DNA from: Leifsonia sp. ku-ls
GTDB taxonomy: Bacteria > Actinomycetota > Actinomycetes > Actinomycetales > Microbacteriaceae
Length of the DNA stretch: 64,000 bases
Assembly (NCBI GenBank): GCA_003367665.1
Contig: QKXI01000001.1
Span: 1-64,000, forward strand
Reading direction: 5' to 3'
The notes under the pieces are model-generated. The model saw nothing but the letters and a program-made list of their open reading frames with translations. It had not been told where the DNA came from and made no database searches. The position numbers and the translations under genes were made by a program. Below are positions 53,001-61,259 of this stretch, in pieces (within the stretch, counting starts at the first letter, position 1; each line of letters begins with the position of its first letter).

Positions 53001-55979
53001 GCTGAGCGTGCGGCCGGGACGCGTCGTCACGTCGTCCTCCACCGCCACCGGGTTCCTGGCGCCCTCGACCCGCGCCGCGATGCCGACGCGGACGGTGCCG
53101 GTCGCCCTGGCCCCGAGCGCGTCGACGACCGCGTAGGTGAACGCGTCGGTGCCGGCGGCGTAGTCGCCGGCCTGGAAGTCCATCCAGTCGGGGCCGGAGG
53201 CGATGACCGCGCCCTTCTGCGGGTTCGTCTCCTGGCCGATGAACTGCACGGAGTCGCCGTCCGGGTCGATGCCGGAGAGCGGGATCGTGATCCGCACGGT
53301 GTCGCCGGCGAGCACGCGCGCGGTCACGGTCTTCGGCACCGGCGGGTTGTTGGTGGCCGCATCGCGCTCCCGCACCGCGATGGTCACCTCGGCCGTCGCC
53401 CACTGGCCGTCCGCGCCGAAGACCTTGTACGCCGCCGTGTAGTTGCCCGGTTTGCCCGGCGCGAGGTAGCGCAGGTGGTCGCCGCTGGCGAACAGCAGGC
53501 CCGCGCCGCTGGGCAGCGGCGTCGCCAGCGTCGGGTCGAGCGTCAGCTTGTCGCCGTCGGGCTGCACGTCGTTGGCGAGCACCGGGATGTCGACCACGTC
53601 GTGCACGCGGACCGACACCGAGTCCGGCGCGGCGATCGGCGGCTGGTGGACCGTGAGCGGCGGCAGCTGCACGACCGTCACCGTGCCGACCGTGTCCGCC
53701 AGCCCGTTGCTCAGCCGGTAGTGGAAGTCGACCGGGCCCTCCAGCGGGCGGCTGAGCGTGACCCGCAGCGTGCGCTGCTGCAGCACCTGGACGCGCACGC
53801 CCGTCGACGCCGCCGGCTCCGTGACGCCGGTGACCAGGAGCACGCCGCCGGACGGGTCGATGTCGGTCGAGAGCACGTCGACGTCCTGGGTCGACTGCTC
53901 GCGGATGAACGCCGTGTGCGGGACCGCGATCGGGGCGGTCTTCGCGCCGGGCGGGGCCTTCACCTCGACGCGGACCACGCCGGTCGCCGTGACGACCCCG
54001 TCCGTCGCCGAGTACTCGATGTTGTGGGTGCCGGCCTGGTCCGATTCGAAGCGGAACGTGCCGCCCTGGTAGTCGGGCGTGATGGTGGCGTCGGCCTTGG
54101 TCGGAACCGTGCTCAGCCGCACGGTGCCGTTGCCGCCGCGCACGTGGTCGAGCGGCGACACCGTCACCTCCTGGCCCTGGTACGCCACCACGGCGAACGG
54201 GTCGGCGATGATCGGCACCTGCCCGGGCGGCCGCACGGTCACCGCGAGCAGGCCGGCGGACTGGGCGCGGCCATCCGAGAGGGTGAGCGCCACATCCTTC
54301 ACCGCGGCGCCGTCGCCGTGGTCGGAGTAGGCCACCTGGCCCTGCGGGGTGAAGGTGACGGTGTCCGGAGCGGCGACGGAGGCGCCGGCGAGGTAGAAGG
54401 CGTCGCCGTCGGGGTCGTAGCAGTCGCCAAGCACGGAGGCGGTCACCCGGCCGCCGGTCTGCACGACCGCCTTGGCGTTGCGGACGCACACCGGCGGGGT
54501 GTTCTCGGACGGCGACCGCACAGTCACGACGACGTGTGCCGTCGCCGTGCCACCGCGTCCGTCCGAGATGGTGTAGTCGAACGCGATGCTGCCGCTCGCC
54601 GTGTCGGGGAGCGAGATCTGCAGCTGCTGGTCGGAGTTGGTCAGCTCGACCGTTCCCTGCGACGCCGGCACGGCCGTGAACGAGTCGATCGTGAGCACGT
54701 CGCCGTTGGGGTCGTAGTCGTTGAGCAGCACCGGAAGCGGGGTCACCCGGCCCGGGCGCGCGCCGAAGGCGTCGTCGACGGCGACCGGAGGTTGCTCCTG
54801 CTTCTCGTACTGCGGCGTGGTGTCCTGCTTGGTCTGGTCGACGAGCTCCTTCGTCGTCTTCTTCGAGACCAGCTCGTCCCAGTTGTCGATCCGCGCGTTG
54901 CCGTTCTGCACCGCCCAGGAGACGCCGGACCGGCCGTCGTTGAGCACGACCCGGTCGCCGTTCGCGCGGAAGGCGAGGGTGGCCCCGGAGGGCACGTCCT
55001 TCAGGGTGGAGCGCTCCCCCGCGCCGTCGGCCGCGCACGAGCGCCAGGCGGTCCCGTCGGACCAGGCCGCGTACGTGCAGCCCGCCACCGTGGCCGGCGC
55101 GGCCGGTGCGCCCGTCGCCTCCGCCGCCTTCGTGGCCTTCCCGCCGTCGAGCGGCACCCGGATGAGTCCGGCGCTGGACGAGATCCACACCGCGTCGCCG
55201 TGCGCGGACGGCAGCTGCAGCACCGGGTCGGAGCCCTCCGGCAGCAGCGCGGACAGGCCGACGGCACGGCCGTCCACCCAGACCGTGCGCTGGTCGGGGT
55301 CGAGCAGCGCCCAGTGCCCGTCGACCGAGGTCAGCGACACGGCCGCCCCATCGCCGCGGGTGGCCACCTTCTCCGTAGTGGTCGACGGCTCGGCGGCGTC
55401 GAGGCCGACGCGCACCACGGTCCGGCTGGACGGCTGGTACGCGAACAGGACGCCGGACGGGTCCATCGCCGACACGGCACGGCCGCCGAGGTCGATCGTG
55501 GCGGCGGAGCCCGAGTTGAACTGGTCCAGCTGGCCGACCGTGGTCAGCCACAGCTGCCCGGTCGTCTGCGACAGCAGCGCGACGTGGTCTCCGGCGAGCG
55601 AGATCTGCGGCGCCCGCGGGGGCAGTGCGACCGACTTGCCGGCCTCCGCCTTCGCCGGGTCGACGACCGCGACGGTGTTCGCCTCGCGGTCCACCAGGAG
55701 CACGTTCTCGCCGTCCTGCACGACGTCGAGCGCCTCCCCCGTGCCGGCCACCACCGAGTTGAGCCGGTCGATCTCGGTGTTGGCGCGGCCGAGCGACTTC
55801 TTCGCGTCGCTCGCCACCCAGACCGCGGCGTCGTTCAGCTGCAGGTGCTGCGCGCTGTACCCGCCGGAGACCACCGCGAGCGCGGTCACCAGCGCGGCCA
55901 CCGCGGTCCCGCTCACCGCCGTCGCCGCGACCGACTTGTGGGCCGCGATCCAGGCGCCGAGAGAGGCGAGGCGGCTCAC
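50055..55979 (-). CDS. Giant membrane-anchored Ig-like/fibronectin type III surface protein (1974 residues)
   Basis: A short cytoplasmic tail and one helix (about residues 18-42) anchor the N-terminus. Residues of about 60-380 look like a beta-propeller-like sensor region (VLLVDREANTVAVVDP, ISLAGDHVALLSQTTGQLW). About ten tandem cadherin/Ig-like repeats follow, each with a VLLNDYDPNGD or VLANDSDPDGS type Ca-binding-like motif, then C-terminal fibronectin III domains (SLTLSWIPGAFNNSPITGFEV). No LPXTG motif is present. GTG start overlapping the kinase stop ties its translation to the kinase. Similar fused proteins accompany kinase/FHA genes in related actinobacteria; the function is unknown. 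Confidence 0.85.
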   Translation of the reverse strand: MSRLASLGAWIAAHKSVAATAVSGTAVAALVTALAVVSGGYSAQHLQLNDAAVWVASDAKKSLGRANTEIDRLNSVVAGTGEALDVVQDGENVLLVDREANTVAVVDPAKAEAGKSVALPPRAPQISLAGDHVALLSQTTGQLWLTTVGQLDQFNSGSAATIDLGGRAVSAMDPSGVLFAYQPSSRTVVRVGLDAAEPSTTTEKVATRGDGAAVSLTSVDGHWALLDPDQRTVWVDGRAVGLSALLPEGSDPVLQLPSAHGDAVWISSSAGLIRVPLDGGKATKAAEATGAPAAPATVAGCTYAAWSDGTAWRSCAADGAGERSTLKDVPSGATLAFRANGDRVVLNDGRSGVSWAVQNGNARIDNWDELVSKKTTKELVDQTKQDTTPQYEKQEQPPVAVDDAFGARPGRVTPLPVLLNDYDPNGDVLTIDSFTAVPASQGTVELTNSDQQLQISLPDTASGSIAFDYTISDGRGGTATAHVVVTVRSPSENTPPVCVRNAKAVVQTGGRVTASVLGDCYDPDGDAFYLAGASVAAPDTVTFTPQGQVAYSDHGDGAAVKDVALTLSDGRAQSAGLLAVTVRPPGQVPIIADPFAVVAYQGQEVTVSPLDHVRGGNGTVRLSTVPTKADATITPDYQGGTFRFESDQAGTHNIEYSATDGVVTATGVVRVEVKAPPGAKTAPIAVPHTAFIREQSTQDVDVLSTDIDPSGGVLLVTGVTEPAASTGVRVQVLQQRTLRVTLSRPLEGPVDFHYRLSNGLADTVGTVTVVQLPPLTVHQPPIAAPDSVSVRVHDVVDIPVLANDVQPDGDKLTLDPTLATPLPSGAGLLFASGDHLRYLAPGKPGNYTAAYKVFGADGQWATAEVTIAVRERDAATNNPPVPKTVTARVLAGDTVRITIPLSGIDPDGDSVQFIGQETNPQKGAVIASGPDWMDFQAGDYAAGTDAFTYAVVDALGARATGTVRVGIAARVEGARNPVAVEDDVTTRPGRTLSVQVLANDSDPDGSPLSVTAVSSLDGKAKAKVSGSLVVVTAPKAEGSYGFLYTIQNERGGTSQAFLRLTVDPKAPPARPVVSDTTLGLSDILGKERVDVNVLANVFFADGPVSTLKLSLVPGYTSDARVTAANRLQIAIGAKSQIVPFRVANPEDESVVAYGFVHVPGYDDALPQLKRGAPKLTVVSEKTLTIHLNDYIVAVGGRKVRLTDAATVRATHANGDDLVAGSDTLQFTSSPRYFGPASISFQVTDGSSATDPNGNVATIVLPIDVTPRENQPPVFTGALIDFEPGQTKTIDLTKVTRYPYAKDRGELVYSIQDPRPAGVSASLDGQKLTVTVAAGTQKGSHPALSIGVKDAVNAGQAGRIDISVVPSTRPLASPQPDRVVAPRGQTTTVDVLANDGATNPFPDKPLRVLAVRGLGSGLPDGVSITPSADKAVLQVSVSPTAAAADATLQYEVADATGDPDRYTWGTVTVSVQDRPAPVSNVQVGAIGDRSLTLSWIPGAFNNSPITGFEVTMASAATGQVLSTTTCATTTCAIATPGNGPSNSVTLTVRARNALGLSDPTAYVEPVWSDVIPNAPTGLSAAPLDHGLRISWTKPSNAPGASPITSYVVTLGGVTNALQVSGSDAVGTSYAINITDGGIANGQSIGFTVSSRNQFYQDRATWNQSQGSGVPAGAPTTTGIAPVATPDTTDGTSATLSWSNVFGDNGKAISAYYAGVFQGGGAPGCSVSGVETGNPTRSVDPRLQEVQGGSTRFDGLSPNQSYNFVVYAYNGQGCTAAAVVSATPRQAPGQIDQSSIVVGKLQQNGSTWDFPVSLSYRAGGGSSPQIDYRLVAKNGGAVLDSGTLNGTSGVLSGSGLNHYGVDMLVQFTRICEGYPDGSRLCSDQTASASLGVAVSTAIGDARYDPASHVFTWTIWPTGDYTAVTYSCDGTTQLPMPAQGQTASCTAPANDQNPVLIVRVFSGGDTYPQSYPGSSLP

Positions 55980-57403
55980 GTGCCGTCCGTCCTCTCGACG
56001 CACTTCTGGCCGCTCGGCGTGCCCGTCTTGCCGTCCCGGTTGACGGTGACGGTCACGCACACGGTCTGGCCGGGCTTCGCGTCGACCCGGAACTCGGTCG
56101 CGTGCTGCGTCGCCGGCGGCTGCTCGTCCACCGCCACCTGGTAGGTGTCGCCGTCCTGCAGGCCGGGGTCGCTCCAGCTGAAGACGATCGTGCCGGCGCT
56201 GACGCGTCCGCTGAGGTCACGCACCGTGGGGATCTCGTCGCTCGAGCCCGCACGCACGAGCACGATGGAGGCCGTGACGGCGAGCACGACCACGAGCGCC
56301 GCGCACGCGATGAGCGAGACGACGAGGACTCGCGGCGTCTTCGCGGGCGCGGGCTGGTTCGACGGCGAGCTGCCGGCGGACTCGCGCACGACCGTGCGTG
56401 TCGGCGCGCGCGTGACCGTGGCGGCCGCCGGAGCGGCCCGACGGCGACGGCGCCGGACGCCGGGATCGACCGCGACGACGCCCTTGACGCGCGTGCGGTC
56501 CTCCGGGTCGCCCGCGGTCGCCAGAGCCCAGTCGTCCATCGCGACCTCGATCGGGGTCTGCGGCAGCCCGAGCTCGGCCTCCACCGTCTGCAGCTCGCGG
56601 ATGAACTCCAGCGCACTGCGCTGCCGCTGCGACGGCTTGCGCGACATCGACTTCAGCAGCACCTGCTCGAGCCGCGGCGGCACGTCGGCGCGACCGATCG
56701 GCAGCGGCCGGCCCTTGGTGATGCGGTGGATGAGCTCGGCGGACGTGTTCTCCTTGCCCGGCACCTCGAACGGCGACCGGCCGGCCAGCAGCGAGTACAT
56801 CGTGGCGCCGAGCGACCACACCTCGCTCGCGATGGTGCCGCTGGTCTCGTCGAGCAGCACCTCCGGCGCCGACCACGGGATGGACAGGCCGATCGCTTCG
56901 GTGACATCCGCCTCGCTGAGGGTCGCGGCGATGCCGAAGTCGCTCAGCACCGGGTGGCCGTAGGCGGTGGTCAGGATGTTGGAGGGCTTGATGTCGCGGT
57001 GCAGCACGCCGGCGCGGTGTGCCGTCTCGACCGCGCTCGCGATACGCACCCCGATGCCGAGCACCTCGGGCACCGAGAGCGGCTCGGCGCGGTAGCGCTG
57101 CCCGATGGCGGCGGAGCACAGCTCCATCACCAGGTAGGGTCGGCCGTCGGAGGAGACGCTCGCCTGGTACACGGTCAGGATCGACGGGTGCGTGCTCAGC
57201 TGCGCCATCAGGTTGGCCTCGGCCTGGAACATCTGCTTCACCTGGCTGGTGACCACCTCGGCGAGCATGACCTTGACGGCGACCTGGCGCCGCGGCATGT
57301 TCTGCTCGTACAGGAACACGTCGGCGAAACCGCCCGACCCCAGCACCCGGACGTACGAGAAACCGGGGAGGTTGGGCGGCTGGGATGGCAGACGCCGGGC
57401 CAT
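55976..57403 (-). CDS. Transmembrane Ser/Thr protein kinase with extracellular fibronectin-like domain
   Basis: The 475-residue kinase has glycine loop LGSGGFADVF (21-30), Lys44 in VAVKV, catalytic HRDIKPSN (135-142), DFG (155-157) and SAPE (178-181). The activation segment (TEAIGLSIPWSAPE) differs from the PknB form (GTP-YMAPE). A basic stretch, a helix (about 345-372) and a roughly 95-residue fibronectin-like extracellular domain follow. It probably phosphorylates FHA proteins and perhaps MoxR-cluster partners. Its ribosome site is GGGAGGG; a TACAAT -10 lies at about 57459-57464. Confidence 0.93.
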   Translation of the reverse strand: MARRLPSQPPNLPGFSYVRVLGSGGFADVFLYEQNMPRRQVAVKVMLAEVVTSQVKQMFQAEANLMAQLSTHPSILTVYQASVSSDGRPYLVMELCSAAIGQRYRAEPLSVPEVLGIGVRIASAVETAHRAGVLHRDIKPSNILTTAYGHPVLSDFGIAATLSEADVTEAIGLSIPWSAPEVLLDETSGTIASEVWSLGATMYSLLAGRSPFEVPGKENTSAELIHRITKGRPLPIGRADVPPRLEQVLLKSMSRKPSQRQRSALEFIRELQTVEAELGLPQTPIEVAMDDWALATAGDPEDRTRVKGVVAVDPGVRRRRRRAAPAAATVTRAPTRTVVRESAGSSPSNQPAPAKTPRVLVVSLIACAALVVVLAVTASIVLVRAGSSDEIPTVRDLSGRVSAGTIVFSWSDPGLQDGDTYQVAVDEQPPATQHATEFRVDAKPGQTVCVTVTVNRDGKTGTPSGQKCVERTDGT

Positions 57404-57519
57404 CGGCTCCCTCCCGTTCGTCGACGAAGACGCGTTACCGCGTGCACAGCGTCTGACAATTGTAGGCAGCGGATTCCGGCCGCCGACCGGGCCGGACCCC
57501 CTCTGGGGACAACCGGATT

Positions 57520-57536
57520 ACCCCCAAGTCGGGGGA
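57520..57536. promoter_or_regulatory. CCCCC-N5-GGGGG palindrome upstream of the kinase gene
   Basis: CCCCCAAGTCGGGGG lies between the phosphatase stop (57541) and the kinase promoter region. It could be a short terminator for the FHA-phosphatase pair or an operator; it resembles the palindrome at 18814-18829. The 137-bp gap is the only sizeable break in the cluster. Confidence 0.35.
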
Positions 57537-57540
57537 CAGT

Positions 57541-58377
57541 TCAGTGTCGGCGGGCCGCCCGGCGGGAGCCGTCGTCGCGGTGCGCGCCGGACGCGGGCGT
57601 GGCCAGCACGTCGACGACCACGACCGTGACGTTGTCGCGGCCGCCGTTGCCGAGGGCGGCGTCCATCAGCTGCTGCGCGGCGTCGAGCGGGGACGAGCCC
57701 TCGCCGAGGAAGTAGCGGATGCCGTGCTCGGTCAGCTCCTTGGTGAGCCCGTCGGAGCACACCAGGAGCCGGGAGCCGGCGACGATCGGGATGAGGAAGT
57801 AGTCGGGGACCGGGTCCTCGTTGAATCCGACGGCGCGCGTGATGACGTTGCTGTGCGGATGCACCTCGGCCTCGGCCGGCGTGATCGCCCCGGCGTCGAG
57901 CAGCTCCTGCACGATGGAGTGGTCGACGGTCAGCTGCTCCAGGGTGCCGTCGCGGTAGCTGTAGACGCGCGAGTCGCCGATGTTGAACACCAGCCAGTAG
58001 GGCGAGCCGTCGACCAGGGTGAGCGCGATGCCGGTGACGGTGGTGCCCGTCCCGAGGTCGGTGTGGCCCACGCCGCGGCCCATGTCGTCGACCGCGGACC
58101 GCAGCGCCTCGGTGAGCGCGACCTCGCCGACGAAGTCGGACTTCACCTTCTCGGCGAGGCGGGTGACCACGGCCGTGCTGGCGAAGTCCCCCGCGGTGTG
58201 ACCGCCCATCCCGTCGGCGACGGCGAAGATCGGCGAGCGGGCGAGCAGGCTGTCCTCATTGACGCTGCGCCGGTAGCCGGTGTCGCTCAGCGCGGCCCAG
58301 GACAGGGTGATGCGCGCGTCGGGATCGCCGGGGACGGCCACGGTGTGGCGTCTGCTGCTGCGACCGATCTGGGTCAC
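57541..58377 (-). CDS. PPM-family Ser/Thr protein phosphatase (PstP-like)
   Basis: The 278-residue phosphatase has the metal-binding motifs ADGMGGHTAGDFAS, CSDGLTKELTEHGI and GRDNVTVVVVDV expected of PP2C enzymes. It lacks a membrane helix, unlike mycobacterial PstP, so it works in the cytosol. It should reverse phosphorylation by the kinase encoded next. Its GTG start overlaps the FHA gene stop (GTGA). Confidence 0.93.
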   Translation of the reverse strand: MTQIGRSSRRHTVAVPGDPDARITLSWAALSDTGYRRSVNEDSLLARSPIFAVADGMGGHTAGDFASTAVVTRLAEKVKSDFVGEVALTEALRSAVDDMGRGVGHTDLGTGTTVTGIALTLVDGSPYWLVFNIGDSRVYSYRDGTLEQLTVDHSIVQELLDAGAITPAEAEVHPHSNVITRAVGFNEDPVPDYFLIPIVAGSRLLVCSDGLTKELTEHGIRYFLGEGSSPLDAAQQLMDAALGNGGRDNVTVVVVDVLATPASGAHRDDGSRRAARRH

Positions 58378-59639
58378 TCGCGTCCTTCGTCTCGGCGGGA
58401 GGTGATCTCGATGATATTACCGTCGCCGATGTCGACCCTCGCTCCGGCGAGCACGACGACGGACTCCCCCGGCCGCAGCCGGCGCGCGCCCGCGGGACCG
58501 GTCACGACGGTTCCGTTGGTGGAGCGGAGGTCGGTGACGACCACGGCGTCCCCCGACTGCTCGATGCGGACGTGGGTGGACGACACCTCGGCGGTCGGCG
58601 AGGCCACGGTCACGAGCCGCGGCGCAGCGCCCTCGGCGACCCGCTGCGGCACAGGCCGACGGCCGACGAGCACCGGTGCGTCCAGCGGCGCGGTGTCCCC
58701 CGACGGGAGGCGGACGGCGAAGGTCGCCGGAGCGGGCGGCAGGACGACCGGCTCGGTCGCCGGGAAGGCGTCCTGCCGGCCGGTGGCGAACGGCGCCGGT
58801 GAGGGTTTCGGCGTGTCGCGCCAGGTCGGCGGCGTGATCGGGAGCGCCGGCCCAGGGGCGGCGACCGGCGGGACGGGCGCGGCGGCCGGCGCAGCGGCGA
58901 CGGGAGGCGGTGGCACCACCGTGGGCTCCTCGATGTCGACCGCGCCGGGCAGCTCGTGCGCGGCGGGGTGCACCGCGGGCGGCACCTGCTCCGGACCGTC
59001 GCCCTCCGGCTCCCCCGTTCCGGCCGCCGGGCCGCCGAAGAGCCGGGAGCTGGGATTGCGGCCACGGATGATCGTCTCCTCGGCGGCCGGCCCGGCAGCC
59101 ACCTCCGCCGGGGCGGCCGGCTGCGGCACGCGCTGGGCGCGCTCGATCGGCGTGAGCGTCCAGGTGAGCAGCTCGCCGTCGGTCACGCCGATCCGCAGCG
59201 GGAGCGAGCCGATCGCGAGCCGCGCGACCGGTCCCGTCGGGGCGTCGTCGCCCTGCAGCACCAGCCCGGTCACGGCGCGGAACTCGGCCAGCACCCAGGG
59301 CTGGACGCCCTGCGCGGAGAACCGTCGGGCGCCGCCGACGGAGAAGACGTCGATCGCGGCCGACCCGCGCACCACCGCCGTGACGGTGACCTCGCCGGCC
59401 GCGTTCGGCTCGGCGAGCTCGGCCACGGCGAACGACCGGACGCTGTCCGGTCCGGCCAGCGGGAACGCGCCCACCACCGACTCGATCGTCGCGAGGTCGG
59501 AGTCGGCCAGCCAGTACACCGCGTCGACGATCTCGTCCGAGACGGTGCTCTCGACCGCGGCGACGAAACGGCGGCCGGCGATCAGCAGCCAGCGCGACGG
59601 CCCCGCCGTCGGCGCATACCGGACGAAGCCGCCAGCCAT
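58374..59639 (-). CDS. FHA-domain protein with an unknown N-terminal domain
   Basis: The 421-residue protein has an N-terminal globular region (about 1-180: FVRYAPTAGPSRWLLIAGRR, VYWLADSDLATIESVV), a long Pro/Ala-rich linker (about 190-310) and a C-terminal FHA domain (VLVGRRPVP, VSSTHVRIEQ, STNGTVV) that should bind phosphothreonine. It is the first gene of the phosphatase-kinase cluster and overlaps the phosphatase gene. The N-terminal domain is not recognised. Confidence 0.85.
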   Translation of the reverse strand: MAGGFVRYAPTAGPSRWLLIAGRRFVAAVESTVSDEIVDAVYWLADSDLATIESVVGAFPLAGPDSVRSFAVAELAEPNAAGEVTVTAVVRGSAAIDVFSVGGARRFSAQGVQPWVLAEFRAVTGLVLQGDDAPTGPVARLAIGSLPLRIGVTDGELLTWTLTPIERAQRVPQPAAPAEVAAGPAAEETIIRGRNPSSRLFGGPAAGTGEPEGDGPEQVPPAVHPAAHELPGAVDIEEPTVVPPPPVAAAPAAAPVPPVAAPGPALPITPPTWRDTPKPSPAPFATGRQDAFPATEPVVLPPAPATFAVRLPSGDTAPLDAPVLVGRRPVPQRVAEGAAPRLVTVASPTAEVSSTHVRIEQSGDAVVVTDLRSTNGTVVTGPAGARRLRPGESVVVLAGARVDIGDGNIIEITSRRDEGRE

Positions 59640-59674
59640 CGTGGGCTCCTCCCGTCCGTCTGCCTCCCGCGAGT

Positions 59675-60418
59675 CTATCCCGCTCGGCCGGTCCGCTCCC
59701 CGCCCGGCGCGGTCGGCACGAGGTGGAACGGCGTGCCCGGGCAGGCGACGGCGTCACCAGGGACGGCGACGACGCTCCCGACGCGGACCGCGGGGTCGGT
59801 GGACACCATGACGCGTCCCGACGCGTTGACGAGCGCGAGCCGGCGGCCGGTCGCGAGCAGCGACGGGAGCAGTTCGCGCTCCAGTCGTTTGACGTAGACG
59901 TCGACGCCGACCACGCCGAGCATCTGCTCGCCGCTCTCGACCGGCGAGGTGACGGTGACGATGTAGTCGCACGCGCACAGGTGGTCGATGTACGGCCCGG
60001 TGATGTGGGTGCGGTGGGTGCTGCGCGGGATGCTGTACCACTCCAGCGAACCGAAGTCGCGCAGGTAGCCGGCGTACGACCGGGAGGCGAGGTCGAGCCG
60101 GGACGGGGCCGTGGTCGCGCCGAAGACGGGGTTGTCCTCCAGCGGGCCGAGCCACCAGGAGAAGTGCAGCTCGTCGCCGCCGGTGAGCTCCGGCGCGGCG
60201 ATGAAGCCGGCGCCGATCAGCAGCGGGTCGGGCTCGCGCAGCGGCGGGAGCACCAGGGCGGCGACGCGCTCGTCGAGGACGGCCGACGAGGACGCCGCGA
60301 CCGGGTCGGCGAGGATCGCGTCGCGCCAGGCGGCGAGCGTGCCGTGCAGCCGGGAGAAGAGGTCGGAGACGCGCCCGGCGGCCTCCGCGACCCCCGCGTC
60401 CAGCACCGTGCTAGCCAT
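59675..60418 (-). CDS. Soluble Cache/PDC-fold protein
   Basis: The 247-residue protein contains a PDC/Cache-like ligand-binding fold (CDYIVTVTSPVESGEQMLGVVGVDVYVKRLERELL then GRRLALVNASGRVMVSTDPA). It has neither a signal peptide nor a membrane helix, so it is predicted to be cytoplasmic, unusual for Cache domains, which normally sense outside. Its ATG overlaps the GntR gene stop by 8 bp, so it probably works with that regulator, perhaps binding the same ligand. Function not established. Confidence 0.75.
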   Translation of the reverse strand: MASTVLDAGVAEAAGRVSDLFSRLHGTLAAWRDAILADPVAASSSAVLDERVAALVLPPLREPDPLLIGAGFIAAPELTGGDELHFSWWLGPLEDNPVFGATTAPSRLDLASRSYAGYLRDFGSLEWYSIPRSTHRTHITGPYIDHLCACDYIVTVTSPVESGEQMLGVVGVDVYVKRLERELLPSLLATGRRLALVNASGRVMVSTDPAVRVGSVVAVPGDAVACPGTPFHLVPTAPGGERTGRAG

Positions 60419-61196
60419 CGATGGTCCCTCCGGTCTCGATCCGGGCCTTCGCGGCGAGCAGCCACTCCGCGACGTCGGACAGCAACGCCGAGACGCCCGC
60501 CCGGGCCGTCGCCGCATCCCGCGCGGCCACCGCCTCCGTGATCTCGTGCGCGGACTCCGCCGCGCGTCGCCGCAGCGCCGGGTCGCGCATCCCGAGCCAG
60601 AGCAAAGGGCCCGACTCGGCCTGGAGCCGCAGCTGCTCGCGCACCAGGCGCGTGGACTGGCTCAGCACCGCGAGCTCCAGCAGGAAGCCGCCGGCGTTGC
60701 GGCGCGCGGCCGCGGCGTCCGAGAAGTCGGCGGCGGCGACCCAGGCGCGCAACCGGTCGTCGTCGGCCGGGGTGGACCGCTCGGCGGCGCGGTCGGCGCA
60801 GCCCGCGGCGATCGCCGTCACGTACACGGCGAGGTCGCCCAGCTCGACCTGGGACAGCCCCCGGAGCCGTGCCGTCAGCAGCGCGTCGTCGGCGTCGCCG
60901 GGGTGCACCACGAAACTGCCGCCCTCCCGGCCGCGGCGCGTCTCGACGAGGCCCGCCTCGCGGAGCATCCCGAGGCCCTCGCGCGCCGTCACCAGCGCGA
61001 CGCCGAACCGGCGCGCCAGCTCGGCCTCGCTGGGCAGGCGTTCCCCCGCCGCGAGCACGCCGAGCACGATCGCGTCGGCGAGGCGGCGGGCCACCTGCTC
61101 CGCACGCCCGGCGTCTGCCAGCTGCGCGAAGACGGCGTCGCGCGCGCCGGGGACGGCGCGGGCCGGCCGGGCGTCGTGGCGGAGCGGGGTGGTCAC
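60411..61196 (-). CDS. GntR-family (FCD-type) transcriptional regulator
   Basis: The 261-residue protein has an N-terminal winged helix (EQVARRLADAIVLGVLAAGERLPSEAELARRFGVALVTAREGLGMLREAGLVETRRGREGG, residues about 30-95) and an FCD-like helical effector domain. FCD regulators usually sense organic acids, in line with the divergent CoA-transferase/dehydrogenase operon. A TCATCC-N6-GGATGA operator lies in the divergent gap. I took the GTG at 61196. Confidence 0.88.
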   Translation of the reverse strand: MTTPLRHDARPARAVPGARDAVFAQLADAGRAEQVARRLADAIVLGVLAAGERLPSEAELARRFGVALVTAREGLGMLREAGLVETRRGREGGSFVVHPGDADDALLTARLRGLSQVELGDLAVYVTAIAAGCADRAAERSTPADDDRLRAWVAAADFSDAAAARRNAGGFLLELAVLSQSTRLVREQLRLQAESGPLLWLGMRDPALRRRAAESAHEITEAVAARDAATARAGVSALLSDVAEWLLAAKARIETGGTIDG

Positions 61197-61219
61197 CGGT
61201 CCACGATAACGCGCCGGAA

Positions 61220-61237
61220 TCATCCGGTATAGGATGA
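61220..61237. promoter_or_regulatory. GntR-type operator overlapping the CoA-transferase promoter
   Basis: TCATCC-N6-GGATGA, a perfect inverted repeat, in the 63-bp gap between the divergent gntR and CoA-transferase genes. The right arm overlaps a TAGGAT -10 (61230-61235) for the plus-strand operon, so binding should repress it. Confidence 0.6.
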
Positions 61238-61259
61238 ATCGTCGAGCGAAGGAGCGAGC

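Noticed and set aside
49845-56144. A 2099-codon open frame on the plus strand opposite the giant surface gene, and an 1865-codon frame on the minus strand overlapping it
   Set aside because: Both are Arg/Gly/Ala-rich with no domains and arise because high-GC coding sequence lacks stops in other frames. The Ig/fibronectin frame has clear repeated domains.
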